A DNA stretch of 42,377 bases from NCBI GenBank assembly GCA_004796425.1, contig QZLB01000280.1, forward strand, positions 1-42,377, read 5' to 3'. Position 1 is the stretch's first letter. The number at the start of each line of letters is the position of its first letter. The translations under genes were made by a program, and so were the position numbers. Source of the DNA: Desulfobulbaceae bacterium (GTDB taxonomy: Bacteria > Desulfobacterota > Desulfobulbia > Desulfobulbales > Desulfocapsaceae). The notes beneath the pieces were generated by a model. The model was not told where the DNA came from. It saw nothing but the letters and a program-made list of their open reading frames with translations, and searched no databases. Shown here one piece after another: positions 7,750 to 15,654 of this stretch.

Positions 7750-9255
7750 TTAAAACCTCGTTTCTGCCAGTTCTACTGCTCTTCTTAAGCCCATTGATTT
7801 ATTGACTGTCTCCTCAAACTCTTTTTGAGGATCCGAATCGGCAACAATACCTGCCCCCGCTTGTACCCACAGATCCTCTTTTATCATGGTAAAGGTACGG
7901 ATTGTGATACAAAAATCCATATTCCCTGAGAAGCCAAAGTATCCGACCGAGCCCGCATACGGCCCCCTGCGCTCTGGTTCAAGTTCTTCGATAATCTCCA
8001 TGGCTCTGATTTTTGGCGCACCGCTCACGGTACCTGCAGGAAAGCATGCTTTCACGACATCAAATTGATCATAATCCGGATGAATCTTACCGTTGACCCC
8101 GGATACGATATGCATCACATGACTGTATCGTTCAATCACCAGCAGGTCGGTTACTTCGACCGATCCACCGATTGAAACCCGACCGACATCATTCCTGCCT
8201 AAATCAACAAGCATCAAATGTTCTGCTCGTTCCTTGGGGTCTGCAAGTAGCTCTTTTTCCAGTTCAAGATCTTCTTCAGGTGTTTTACCACGAGGCCGGG
8301 TACCGGCAATTGGTCTGAGTTCAATTGTGTCTTCAGTTTTCCTCACTAAAATTTCAGGAGAGGAACCAATCTGGATTATTTCACCCAGTTTGATATAAAA
8401 CAGGTAGGGGCTTGGGTTGATATGTCTGAGCGCACGATAAATCGAGAGTGGTGGAATCTCGGTTCTGGTATGAAATCTTTGAGAAAGAACCACCTGAAAA
8501 ATATCACCAGCAAGAATATACTCTTTTGCTTTTTCCACCATCTGGTGATATTGCTCTGGTTCCATATTTGAAGTGAATGTAGAAACCGGTTCCACGTTGT
8601 CTGCACTTTTTTCCCAGAAGCCTGAAGGAACTGGCGATTCCAGTAACTGCTGCAGTTCCAACAGTTCATTTTGGGATTTTTGATATAGTGCTGAGAGGTC
8701 AGGGCAATCTTTTGTATCCACCCAACGGATAATAGTAACGGTCTGCCTGAAACTATCATGTACCATCACGACGCCCGGTATCATAAAGGATGAATCGGGC
8801 AAATCATGCTGCTCAAGAGAATCAGGTAACTCTTCCATAAAGCGAACCATGTCGTAACCGAGATACCCAACTGCACCTCCACAGAATCGCGGGAGTTCAG
8901 GGTCTTCAAAGGCATTCATACTCTCCACCAGCGTTCTTAGGTAGTGAAGCGGATCTCCACTAATTTTTTCGGTGGAGGTGGTTGATGCCTGCGTATTCCT
9001 GATCCAGATATCATTTCCCTTCGATTCAAAAACAGCCAGCGGGTTGAAGCCGATAAAAGAGTATCTTCCCCATTTTTCGCCACCTTCCATACTCTCAAAC
9101 AGGAAAACCTGTTCGTTGTCCTGGTAAATTTTACTGAACAGGGTCAGGGGGGTATCCAGATCAGCAATTACGTCAACACTTACTGGGATAAGCCGATTCT
9201 TACCCTGACGACGGCTGAATTCTTCAAAGTCCGGTGATACATTCATCGCTTTCAT
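7750..9255 (-). CDS. trpE: anthranilate synthase component I
   Basis: A 501-residue chorismate-utilising enzyme that makes anthranilate from chorismate with TrpG-derived ammonia. The C-terminal half has the chorismate-binding signatures RPIAGTRPRG, DLGRNDVGRV, HIVSGV, PAGTVSGAPKIRAMEII and AGAGIVADSDP. The N-terminal LFES segment corresponds to the LLES motif of the tryptophan feedback site, so allosteric inhibition is expected. It is first in the operon. Starts at 9255 and 9246 are both possible and neither has a strong ribosome-binding site. No tryptophan-rich leader was found between the promoter and the gene. Confidence 0.95.
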   Translation of the reverse strand: MKAMNVSPDFEEFSRRQGKNRLIPVSVDVIADLDTPLTLFSKIYQDNEQVFLFESMEGGEKWGRYSFIGFNPLAVFESKGNDIWIRNTQASTTSTEKISGDPLHYLRTLVESMNAFEDPELPRFCGGAVGYLGYDMVRFMEELPDSLEQHDLPDSSFMIPGVVMVHDSFRQTVTIIRWVDTKDCPDLSALYQKSQNELLELQQLLESPVPSGFWEKSADNVEPVSTFTSNMEPEQYHQMVEKAKEYILAGDIFQVVLSQRFHTRTEIPPLSIYRALRHINPSPYLFYIKLGEIIQIGSSPEILVRKTEDTIELRPIAGTRPRGKTPEEDLELEKELLADPKERAEHLMLVDLGRNDVGRVSIGGSVEVTDLLVIERYSHVMHIVSGVNGKIHPDYDQFDVVKACFPAGTVSGAPKIRAMEIIEELEPERRGPYAGSVGYFGFSGNMDFCITIRTFTMIKEDLWVQAGAGIVADSDPQKEFEETVNKSMGLRRAVELAETRF

Positions 9256-9307
9256 AATGGCATGGTTAATGTTTTGACTTAAGGATAATGAGAGTCAGGA
9301 AGACTAC

Positions 9308-9336
9308 CATATATATGAGTAATCGCACTATTACAA
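9308..9336 (-). promoter_or_regulatory. candidate trp operon promoter within an inverted repeat
   Basis: On the minus strand TTGTAA (9336-9331), 17 bases and TATATG (9313-9308) make a moderate -35/-10 pair about 45 bases before trpE. It is framed by ACCATAT/ATATGGT (9306-9312 and 9342-9348); one arm covers the -10 and the other lies just upstream of the -35, a layout that could serve a repressor. The rpsT terminator lies just upstream, so a dedicated trp promoter is needed here. Confidence 0.45.
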
Positions 9337-9348
9337 ATAGAATATGGT

Positions 9349-9382
9349 AAAAAAAAACCGCCTGATTCCTGGGAACCGGCGG
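9349..9382 (-). terminator. rho-independent terminator of rpsT
   Basis: On the minus strand CCGCC...GGCGG, with an inner TTCC/GGAA extension, is followed by nine consecutive T. It lies about 60 bases after the rpsT stop and separates rpsT from the trp operon. Confidence 0.85.
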
Positions 9383-9439
9383 CTTTTATCATACAGAGAT
9401 GTACCCCTGTATGTCTATTTCAGAGCAAGATCTCTTAGG

Positions 9440-9706
9440 TTAGGCCTCGAGACTGTTAACTCTTTTGGTAAGTCTGGAAATTTTTCGAGAAGCGGTTTTC
9501 CTGTGAATGGTTCCTTTTGAAGCGGTTTTTGCGATGACTGGTACCGCAACTTTCAAAGCCTCTTTGGCTTCATCTGCCGAGCCTGCTTCAATCGCTTCAT
9601 TCAGGGTACGAACTACCGTCTTCATTTTGGACTTATTCATCCGGTTTCTCAATCGCCTTACTTGTGCTTGCCGGTTTCTCTTTTCAGCTGATTTATGATT
9701 AGCCAC
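9440..9706 (-). CDS. rpsT: 30S ribosomal protein S20
   Basis: An 88-residue, very basic, helical protein. The N-terminus MANHKSAEKRNRQ and the C-terminal GTIHRKTASRKISRLTKRVN are diagnostic for bS20, which binds 16S rRNA during early 30S assembly. The start codon is GTG, preceded by a strong AGGAGG nine bases upstream. It is a single-gene unit with its own near-consensus promoter (9825-9853) and terminator. Use of a non-ATG start is also known for rpsT in other bacteria. Confidence 0.97.
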   Translation of the reverse strand: MANHKSAEKRNRQAQVRRLRNRMNKSKMKTVVRTLNEAIEAGSADEAKEALKVAVPVIAKTASKGTIHRKTASRKISRLTKRVNSLEA

Positions 9707-9824
9707 GAGTTACTTCCTCCTGTATCAAAACAGTGTATGTTTACGCCGCTGAGCGGTTTATGTTGTCTGGTATCTCTACTTTTTAAATGAGACACTAATT
9801 ATACGCTGAGTAAAAGACTGGTAT

Positions 9825-9853
9825 GTATAATGCAAAGAACAACGGTAGTCAAT
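9825..9853 (-). promoter_or_regulatory. sigma70-type promoter of rpsT
   Basis: On the minus strand TTGACT (9853-9848), exactly 17 bases, then TATACA (9830-9825). It is one of the best sigma70 matches in the window, about 110 bases upstream of the rpsT start. Confidence 0.75.
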
Positions 9854-9896
9854 AGTTATAATGATTATTAGATTTTTTTTCAAGCTCCCGGTTTAG

Positions 9897-9924
9897 TTGA
9901 CAGTACGCACTACTTTGATATAGG
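9897..9924 (+). promoter_or_regulatory. sigma70-type promoter of the CNB/PATAN gene
   Basis: A consensus TTGACA (9897-9902), 16 bases, then TATAGG (9919-9924), giving a start near 9931 and a leader of about 70 bases. The leader begins with a direct repeat CAGTGAC at 9940 and 9950, exactly ten bases apart. Confidence 0.6.
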
Positions 9925-9962
9925 CTTTAAGCTATCAGGCAGTGACGCTCAGTGACAAATTA

Positions 9963-9978
9963 GTCTCCACATGGAGAC
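9963..9978 (+). other. small hairpin in the leader of the CNB/PATAN gene
   Basis: GTCTCC-ACAT-GGAGAC is a perfect 6-bp stem with a 4-base loop, about 25 bases before the start codon. It lacks a T-run, so it is not a terminator; it could stabilise the leader or bind a protein. Confidence 0.35.
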
Positions 9979-10002
9979 AATAAATGACGTAAAAGGGTAA
10001 TT

Positions 10003-11100
10003 ATGGGTTTTCCTAAGATACTATTCAGGATAATTGAGAATAGAAGATGTCCGCTTTTTACTTATGGCGATGTCTTTAGTGTCACCGGTATTGCACTTTC
10101 CATTAACAACGAACAAGAAAACAATTTTATTACTACCGCGATCGTGAATTCCCCGGTTGCCAAGAAAAATTGCAAGATACTCAATGGAGATCTGACGAAG
10201 ATAATTATCCAGTATGAGCGGGGAGATAAAATCCCGGTCTGCATGATCTCTTGCAGTGGCTGTACCGGTTCGATCAAACTTGAGCACAGCAGAGATCAGG
10301 CCCTCGTCACCACAGAGAATGAGATCTATTCCAATGAAATTGGTTCGATGATGCACCTGCTCAGCGACTTTGCCTTTTTCAAGAACATTGATAACCATAA
10401 TCTGGAAAAAGTTGTCAAATTCTTCAAGCTGAACAAGTATGAAAAAGATGAAATTGTCATTAGAAAAGGCGAACCGGGCGGGAATTTCTTTATTATTGTG
10501 ACGGGAAGCGTAAACGTCATTAATGATTCCGGGATCACGATTTCAACGCTGAAGAAAGGTGATGTTTTTGGTGAGATGAGTTTAATCTGTAATGAACCGG
10601 TCAGCGCTACGATTCAGGTTCACGAAGAAACCTCGATCCTATACATAGACCAGAATAATTTCAGAAAAATTCTTGATCACTTTCCCGCCATACAGCTCTA
10701 TTTCTCACGGTTGATGGCCAGTCGACTGAATAAAGCTAACATGATTAAGCCTGAAGATATTACGGCAGGTATGATAGGGAACCTTTCCGAAATTCCTGCT
10801 GAGGCGCTCTTCCAGACGTTAAACATGAATAACAAAACTGGAATTCTGACCATTAATGAGCTTCCCCGGGGTACCGCCCGTTTTTCTTTCAGACAGGGTG
10901 CACTTATCAAGGCAAAGTATAATGATGATGTTGGCGAATCCGCATTCTACGAGATCCTGAAAGAACACAAGGGCAGATTCAGATTTACGCCGGGACTGCC
11001 TCCCGAAGACTTTGAGACCCCTGAAATTGGTTATTTCATGAAGCTATTGATGGAAGGAATGCGTAGGCTTGATGAAGGGAGGAGCAAAAGCACTAATTAG
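10003..11100 (+). CDS. cyclic-nucleotide-binding-fold / PATAN (DUF4388) regulatory protein
   Basis: A 365-residue soluble protein in three parts. Residues 1-115 are an unrecognised beta-rich domain with a CSGCTG motif (Cys84, Cys87). Residues about 120-245 form a cNMP-binding fold with GEPGGNFFIIVTGSV and DVFGEMSLICNEPVSATI. Residues about 258-355 form a DUF4388/PATAN domain of the kind found in two-component and c-di-GMP regulators of Desulfobacterota and Myxococcota. The Arg that normally contacts the cyclic phosphate (PRSAT pattern) is Val200 (PVSAT), so classical cAMP/cGMP binding is doubtful. There is no DNA-binding domain, so it is not a CRP-type transcription factor. An AGGG ribosome-binding site precedes the ATG. 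It converges with the U32 gene, 7 bases apart. Confidence 0.85.
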   Translation: MGFPKILFRIIENRRCPLFTYGDVFSVTGIALSINNEQENNFITTAIVNSPVAKKNCKILNGDLTKIIIQYERGDKIPVCMISCSGCTGSIKLEHSRDQALVTTENEIYSNEIGSMMHLLSDFAFFKNIDNHNLEKVVKFFKLNKYEKDEIVIRKGEPGGNFFIIVTGSVNVINDSGITISTLKKGDVFGEMSLICNEPVSATIQVHEETSILYIDQNNFRKILDHFPAIQLYFSRLMASRLNKANMIKPEDITAGMIGNLSEIPAEALFQTLNMNNKTGILTINELPRGTARFSFRQGALIKAKYNDDVGESAFYEILKEHKGRFRFTPGLPPEDFETPEIGYFMKLLMEGMRRLDEGRSKSTN

Positions 11101-11107
11101 AGATCCA

Positions 11108-13315
11108 TCATTTGAGCGTACCAAGGTAATTGAAGGTCGGCAGTTTCCCCAACTTTGTCTTGCCGACCAATCGTTCCTTGAGCTCTTTGAGTTCTTTATT
11201 GGTAGTTTTTCGGCCAGTCATATCAATTATGAAATAAGAAAGCCCCATCGCTTGCATTTCACCCAGGTAAGGGAGGGTTGAGAACGGCCGAGTGGATCGC
11301 GTCAAGGTAATGCCTTCCCTGTTTTCAACGGAGAAACTCTCCCCTTTTGGACTCACCACCGTTTTATTTTTGATTTTTCGATCAGCACCGGCACGCGAGA
11401 CAAAAAGGGGGGGGGAGCCAAAAACGGTAATTCCGAGTTGAAAACTCGGGTCAATTCTTCCCTGGTAATCGTTTTTTTGCTTTTGCAGTAATTTGAAATG
11501 TTCAAGTGTAGTTAACAGATTGTTTTTATCTGTTTCTATCGCCAATTGGGTTCCCTGTAATCCCATCTCAGCAGTCATCATAAGGGCCTGACTGTTTAGC
11601 AGGTTTAACGAATAATCGCCGAAGAGTCTAACCGAATCATTTTCAAAAAGGATATGTTGTGACAGGTGAGCTATTTGGAAACTGCGATATCCCGAACGCA
11701 ACAAAATCCTGATTCTCTTTTTCAACAGCACCATATCCCGATCATGACTCACCATAGGCAGCGCCCAAACTACCGAGCGCATATTCTGACCAAGGTACTT
11801 CTTAATCTGACCAGCTGCGCTCAAGGTCACTTTTGACATCGTGATCAGGTAACGTTCAGGTACAAAAACCGGCTTGCCAAAAATCGGTTCGGGCTGATCT
11901 ATCTTAAGCCAGATTTGACTTTGTTTGTTTTTCGCTGCTCTCCGACCTCTCCCTCGTTTAATGCTTTGGCTTGGGGTTTGATCCTGTTTTACCGGCGCAG
12001 GGATACATCGAGCTGTTATGTATCGGCTATCTTTTTCAATCTGGTGCCATTCCGGTTTCGACAAATTCCGCACTGCTTTTTTGACCGAAACATTGTGGCC
12101 CTGGTTATCTGCACTATCAACTTTGTAAAGATGAATTGTTCCCTTTCGAGAAAATTCCCCTGAGTCGCTTGATAGATGAACTTCTACAAACTCACCCGCT
12201 TGGCCATGATCTACCGTTTTCTCGTTAATCATCATGGTCCGAAGCGTGAAAGACTCACGATTTCCGCTTCCTTCAAAATGAACCCTGACTCGATCTCCGA
12301 CACGACAGTCAGACTTCAATCTTATACGCAGTATATGACGACTCCCCGTCGACTTTAGGCTGTTGGCTTTCCCAAGGTGTATACCGGTATTACCTGAATG
12401 GCTTCGAGAGATCAGTGAGTCATAGGAAGCGTGGTGAAAAAAACCTGTTGAGGACTTTCTGCCCATTGCAGACAAGAGCATTTCACGTGCTGCATCAATT
12501 GCTTCTTGGAGGTCATTCTGGTTGCTGTCAATAACGGTCCGATATGCTTTTATAACATTATACACATAAGCTCTGCTGCGTAACCGCCCTTCAACCTTGA
12601 GTGATTTGACCCCTCCGATTTTTAATTCATTTACAAAATCCAGCCCACTTAAGTCGTCCATCGAAAAATAATAACCGGCCCCGGAAGTTTGATGTTTTTT
12701 CTGACCGGACCTTCCAGACAGTGTGTACTTGCGTCGGCAGGGTTGAACACAATTTCCTCTCAAACCGCTCATTCCGCCCTGTGATGATGAAAAAAGACAA
12801 AGACCGGAATAGGAATAGCACATCGCGCCATGAATAAAGACCTCAATTTCTAATTTGCTTTTTTGAGTAAGGAAACAGATTTCATCAAGAGTCAGCTCTC
12901 GTCCGACAACAACTCTTGAAAAGGAGAGACTTTCGCAGAATTCAACACTTTCAATGTTATGACAGCCAAAAAGTGTCGAGGCATGCAGGGTTACCTCCGG
13001 AAAAAAATGATGGAGAATCCTTGTAATCGCAAGGTCCTGAACAATAAAGGCATCCGGTTGTACGGTATGAAAAAAGGCCAGAGACTTGATCAGATCTTTC
13101 AGATCTTTTTCCCGAATGAGGCTGTTCAACGCAATGAAGATTTTTTTATCAAGCGAGTGAGCCTTCTCAATCATCCATGCGATTGTCTCCAGACTCAACT
13201 CCTTACTGATATTGCGGGCGTTTAATCCGGGAGCACCAACATATAGCGCGTCTGCACCTGCATCAATTGCCGCGTGAAAATTCTCAAGATTTCCAGCGGG
13301 GGCAAGAAGTTCCAT
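11108..13315 (-). CDS. U32-family peptidase / RlhA-like tRNA or rRNA hydroxylation protein
   Basis: A 735-residue U32-family protein. The N-terminal TIM-barrel-like part starts MELLAPAGNLENF and has DALYVG. The U32 cysteine signature follows (HGAMCYSYSGLC, then RGNCVQPCRRKY, about residues 160-215), whose Cys residues are thought to hold an Fe-S cluster in the RlhA/TrhP branch. A long C-terminal DUF3656-like region (about 370 on) resembles the layout of E. coli RlhA, which hydroxylates 23S rRNA C2501. Despite the name, proteolysis is not established for this branch. It is the last gene of the hslR-purH-purN-pyrR transcript, 9 bases after pyrR. Family is sure; the exact RNA target is inference. 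Confidence 0.85.
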   Translation of the reverse strand: MELLAPAGNLENFHAAIDAGADALYVGAPGLNARNISKELSLETIAWMIEKAHSLDKKIFIALNSLIREKDLKDLIKSLAFFHTVQPDAFIVQDLAITRILHHFFPEVTLHASTLFGCHNIESVEFCESLSFSRVVVGRELTLDEICFLTQKSKLEIEVFIHGAMCYSYSGLCLFSSSQGGMSGLRGNCVQPCRRKYTLSGRSGQKKHQTSGAGYYFSMDDLSGLDFVNELKIGGVKSLKVEGRLRSRAYVYNVIKAYRTVIDSNQNDLQEAIDAAREMLLSAMGRKSSTGFFHHASYDSLISRSHSGNTGIHLGKANSLKSTGSRHILRIRLKSDCRVGDRVRVHFEGSGNRESFTLRTMMINEKTVDHGQAGEFVEVHLSSDSGEFSRKGTIHLYKVDSADNQGHNVSVKKAVRNLSKPEWHQIEKDSRYITARCIPAPVKQDQTPSQSIKRGRGRRAAKNKQSQIWLKIDQPEPIFGKPVFVPERYLITMSKVTLSAAGQIKKYLGQNMRSVVWALPMVSHDRDMVLLKKRIRILLRSGYRSFQIAHLSQHILFENDSVRLFGDYSLNLLNSQALMMTAEMGLQGTQLAIETDKNNLLTTLEHFKLLQKQKNDYQGRIDPSFQLGITVFGSPPLFVSRAGADRKIKNKTVVSPKGESFSVENREGITLTRSTRPFSTLPYLGEMQAMGLSYFIIDMTGRKTTNKELKELKERLVGKTKLGKLPTFNYLGTLK

Positions 13316-13324
13316 GATGTATTT

Positions 13325-13879
13325 CTAGTCCTCGATCACAACCTGATCTGCGAGGCCCTGCTCAGCCAACTCAACCTTTATTCGTTCATTCTCGCGGACC
13401 GTGATCGTCATCCCTACGTAATCAGGTTGAATAGGAAGTTGTCGACCACCTCGGTCTATTAATGTGGCGAGTTGGATTGCTTCTGGTCGACCATAATCCA
13501 TCAAGGCGTCCATTGCCGCCCGTATAGTTCGACCGGTATAGACGACATCATCCACGAGAATTACCTTCATTCCTTCGATATCAAATCCAATGTCTGTTGT
13601 CTTTACCAATGGGTTCTGGGATGCAAGGCTCCAGTCATCACGATAGAGGGTGATGTCCAGAGTACCCCATTCCAATTTCACCCCAGAGTTTTTTTTCAAG
13701 ATTCCCGCAAGTCGTTCGGCGAGAAAGACCCCGCATGTATGAATACCTACTAGAGCAATTGTTTCCTCTCCCTGATTCCTTTCAAGAATTTGCAATACTG
13801 TTCTTTGCAGCGAAAGCTCGATATCCCGTCTATTCATTATCACATGTGTTGATCGGCTCATGACGCAACCCTGTCCCAA
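13325..13879 (-). CDS. pyrR: PyrR: pyrimidine regulator / uracil phosphoribosyltransferase
   Basis: A 184-residue type I phosphoribosyltransferase fold with the PRPP-binding loop VILVDDVVYTGRTIRAAMDAL (about residues 102-121), plus VGIHTCGVFLAERLA and the C-terminal YVGMTI. These match PyrR, which converts uracil and PRPP to UMP and in Firmicutes binds pyr mRNA to cause attenuation. No pyr biosynthetic gene or anti-antiterminator-like leader is visible here, so RNA regulation cannot be supported and salvage is the safer role. The gene begins inside purN (22-bp overlap), implying coupled translation. Confidence 0.9.
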   Translation of the reverse strand: MGQGCVMSRSTHVIMNRRDIELSLQRTVLQILERNQGEETIALVGIHTCGVFLAERLAGILKKNSGVKLEWGTLDITLYRDDWSLASQNPLVKTTDIGFDIEGMKVILVDDVVYTGRTIRAAMDALMDYGRPEAIQLATLIDRGGRQLPIQPDYVGMTITVRENERIKVELAEQGLADQVVIED

Positions 13880-14439
13880 AAGAAATCAATACCTTTATCA
13901 TCAACAAGATTTATTGCTTCTGGAAAAGCCTCACATTCTATATCAAAGACTTTTGAGGCGATATCATCGACACTGTCTTCATAGTCCAGAGAAACAGATT
14001 TTTGCAAAATGATCGGGCCATCATCATAGATTTCATTGGCGAAATGAACCGTACATCCGGAAACCATGCACCCTCTTTGTTTTATCGAGCTGTGAACTTT
14101 GTGACCATAAAAGCCCTCCCCGCAAAACATTGGTATCAGAGATGGATGAATATTTATCACCGCCTTCTTCAGATTTTCAGGGGGTGTGTACAATTTCAAA
14201 TAGCCAGCCAGACATATCAGGTCAATATCATAGTTCTGCAAAATTGCATTCGTTGCATCACTGTCTCTGGCGACAAGTGCGGGATACCCATAATCTTCTG
14301 CTTTTTTCAGACCAAGAACTCCTTCAACATTGGCAATCACGACTTCTATTTGAGCCTTGAGGGACCCGTCTTTGATTCTCTCGTGAAAGTTATCCAACGT
14401 CCTACCACTACCTGAGAGCAACACTGCTAGTTTCTGCAT
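13858..14439 (-). CDS. purN: phosphoribosylglycinamide formyltransferase
   Basis: A 193-residue formyltransferase that transfers a formyl group from 10-formyl-THF to GAR in purine synthesis. It shows LLSGSGRTLDNF (phosphate loop), the catalytic segment INIHPSLIPMF with G.GFYG, VSGCTVHFANEIYDDGPII and the Asp of the folate-binding loop. The usual GSGSNLQ is replaced by GSGRTLD, within the range of the family. It is 2 bases after the purH-like gene and overlaps pyrR by 22 bp. Confidence 0.93.
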   Translation of the reverse strand: MQKLAVLLSGSGRTLDNFHERIKDGSLKAQIEVVIANVEGVLGLKKAEDYGYPALVARDSDATNAILQNYDIDLICLAGYLKLYTPPENLKKAVINIHPSLIPMFCGEGFYGHKVHSSIKQRGCMVSGCTVHFANEIYDDGPIILQKSVSLDYEDSVDDIASKVFDIECEAFPEAINLVDDKGIDFFWDRVAS

Positions 14440-14441
14440 AA

Positions 14442-15068
14442 TTACACCCCTGAGAAATAGTTGTCGGAATCAGGATCGATCTTATTCAGCCATTCTGCAA
14501 TGGTCGTATCATATCCGGCGGTGAGATTAAAAACTTTAACCGCCAGTCGAAACCTGGTTTTTACTGTGGTGTTGCCAAAAGTCTGAATCTCATTCAGTAT
14601 CAAATCATAATCATCAGGGTCGACAACAACCGTTACATCCTGAAAATTTTTGGCCGCCGCACGAAGCATGGTTGGTCCACCAATATCGATATTTTCAATG
14701 GCCTCTTCAAGGGAGCATGAAGGGTCTGCCACTGTTTTTTCGAAGGCGTATAAATTGACGGCTATCAGATCGATCGGTTCGATCCCATGCTGCCCACACT
14801 GTTTCTGGTGACTCTCATTATTTCGCTGGTGCAGGATACCTCCATGAACTTTGGGATGAAGTGTCTTCACCCTGCCGTCCAGCATCTCGGGAAATCCGGT
14901 GTAATCTGAAACGTCGACTACCTCGACACCCGCATCTCGCATTTTTTTGGCAGTACCTCCGGTGGATAGGATCTCTATGCCGAATCCTGATAATTTTGAG
15001 GCAAATGTTTCAATTCCACTTTTATCGGTAAGGCTGATCAGCGCCCTTTTCATGTTGTGCAATTCCAA
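14442..15068 (-). CDS. purH: stand-alone IMP cyclohydrolase (PurH N-terminal domain only)
   Basis: A 208-residue protein matching only the N-terminal MGS-like IMP cyclohydrolase half of bifunctional PurH (usually about 510-530 residues). Motifs include [66 protein letters not shown] and [17 protein letters not shown]. It would close FAICAR to IMP, the last purine step. The AICAR formyltransferase half is absent, with no remnant after the stop codon; purN begins almost at once. A separate formyltransferase (PurH C-terminal type or PurP) must exist elsewhere. Stand-alone cyclohydrolases occur in other sulfate reducers, so this is probably a real arrangement rather than decay. Confidence 0.9.
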   Translation of the reverse strand: MELHNMKRALISLTDKSGIETFASKLSGFGIEILSTGGTAKKMRDAGVEVVDVSDYTGFPEMLDGRVKTLHPKVHGGILHQRNNESHQKQCGQHGIEPIDLIAVNLYAFEKTVADPSCSLEEAIENIDIGGPTMLRAAAKNFQDVTVVVDPDDYDLILNEIQTFGNTTVKTRFRLAVKVFNLTAGYDTTIAEWLNKIDPDSDNYFSGV

Positions 15069-15072
15069 CCTC

Positions 15073-15459
15073 CTATTGTTTCCTTATAAAATCTCTTATT
15101 TTTCTTCGCTCGCGTTTGTCAGGTTTACCGGCAGGAGGCATATGAGAAGCACGAACCATCCGCTTCATTTCTCGTGTTTCTTCACGTTCCCGGATACTCT
15201 CCTCAGACTCTTCATAAAGCAGTCGTGCCTCTACTGCGGGCCTTCGATACCTGGAGATGGCTCTTATCACGATATGAAATTTCAGATCTCCCTTGGTAAC
15301 TTCAAGTTTGTCACCTTTCGCAACCGATCGGGCAGGCTTTACCCGGGACCCGTTCAAGTGGACTTTTCCACCTTGCACTGCCCGCGCAGCCAGAGATCTT
15401 GTTTTGAAGAAACGTGCAGCCCACAGCCATTTATCAATTCGAACACTTTCTTCAGCCAT
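15073..15459 (-). CDS. hslR: S4-domain RNA-binding protein, Hsp15/HslR family
   Basis: A 128-residue basic protein with an S4 RNA-binding domain in the first 65 residues ([25 protein letters not shown]) and a charged, Arg/Lys/Glu-rich tail. This is the Hsp15 layout; E. coli Hsp15 binds free 50S subunits carrying nascent chains and helps recycle stalled ribosomes. GAGGTGG lies 5 bases before the ATG. It is the first gene of the minus-strand operon leading to purH, purN, pyrR and the U32 gene. Confidence 0.9.
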   Translation of the reverse strand: MAEESVRIDKWLWAARFFKTRSLAARAVQGGKVHLNGSRVKPARSVAKGDKLEVTKGDLKFHIVIRAISRYRRPAVEARLLYEESEESIREREETREMKRMVRASHMPPAGKPDKRERRKIRDFIRKQ

Positions 15460-15548
15460 TCATACCACCTCAGATACCTTTGATTTCGTTCCAGAGCAGT
15501 AAAATCTACACTGATTATGCGTTGAGTGCATTTAAAAATGATTATTAT

Positions 15549-15585
15549 GGTAAGGGTGTACAAAAAATAGTAATACCTTGTTACC
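15549..15585. other. inverted repeat in the hslR-folE2 divergent spacer
   Basis: GGTAAGG (15549-15555) faces CCTTGTTACC (15576-15585), pairing fully apart from a bulge. It lies about 70 bases before folE2 and about 90 before hslR. It could be an operator for either gene; no known riboswitch was recognised in this 195-base spacer. Confidence 0.3.
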
Positions 15586-15654
15586 GTAAGAAACGGACTG
15601 GAATTATTCTATCGATGAATACCGGATAACTTAAAAGATAACGCGTCCCCAGTA

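Noticed and set aside
9256-9305. Tryptophan attenuator with leader peptide before trpE
   Set aside because: No short ORF with tandem Trp codons and no alternative hairpins with a T-run were found between the predicted start and trpE.
9391-9412. ATACAG/CTGTAT inverted repeat after rpsT as a second terminator
   Set aside because: It is A/T-rich, only 6 bp and lacks an adjacent T-run; the stronger hairpin at 9349-9382 explains termination.
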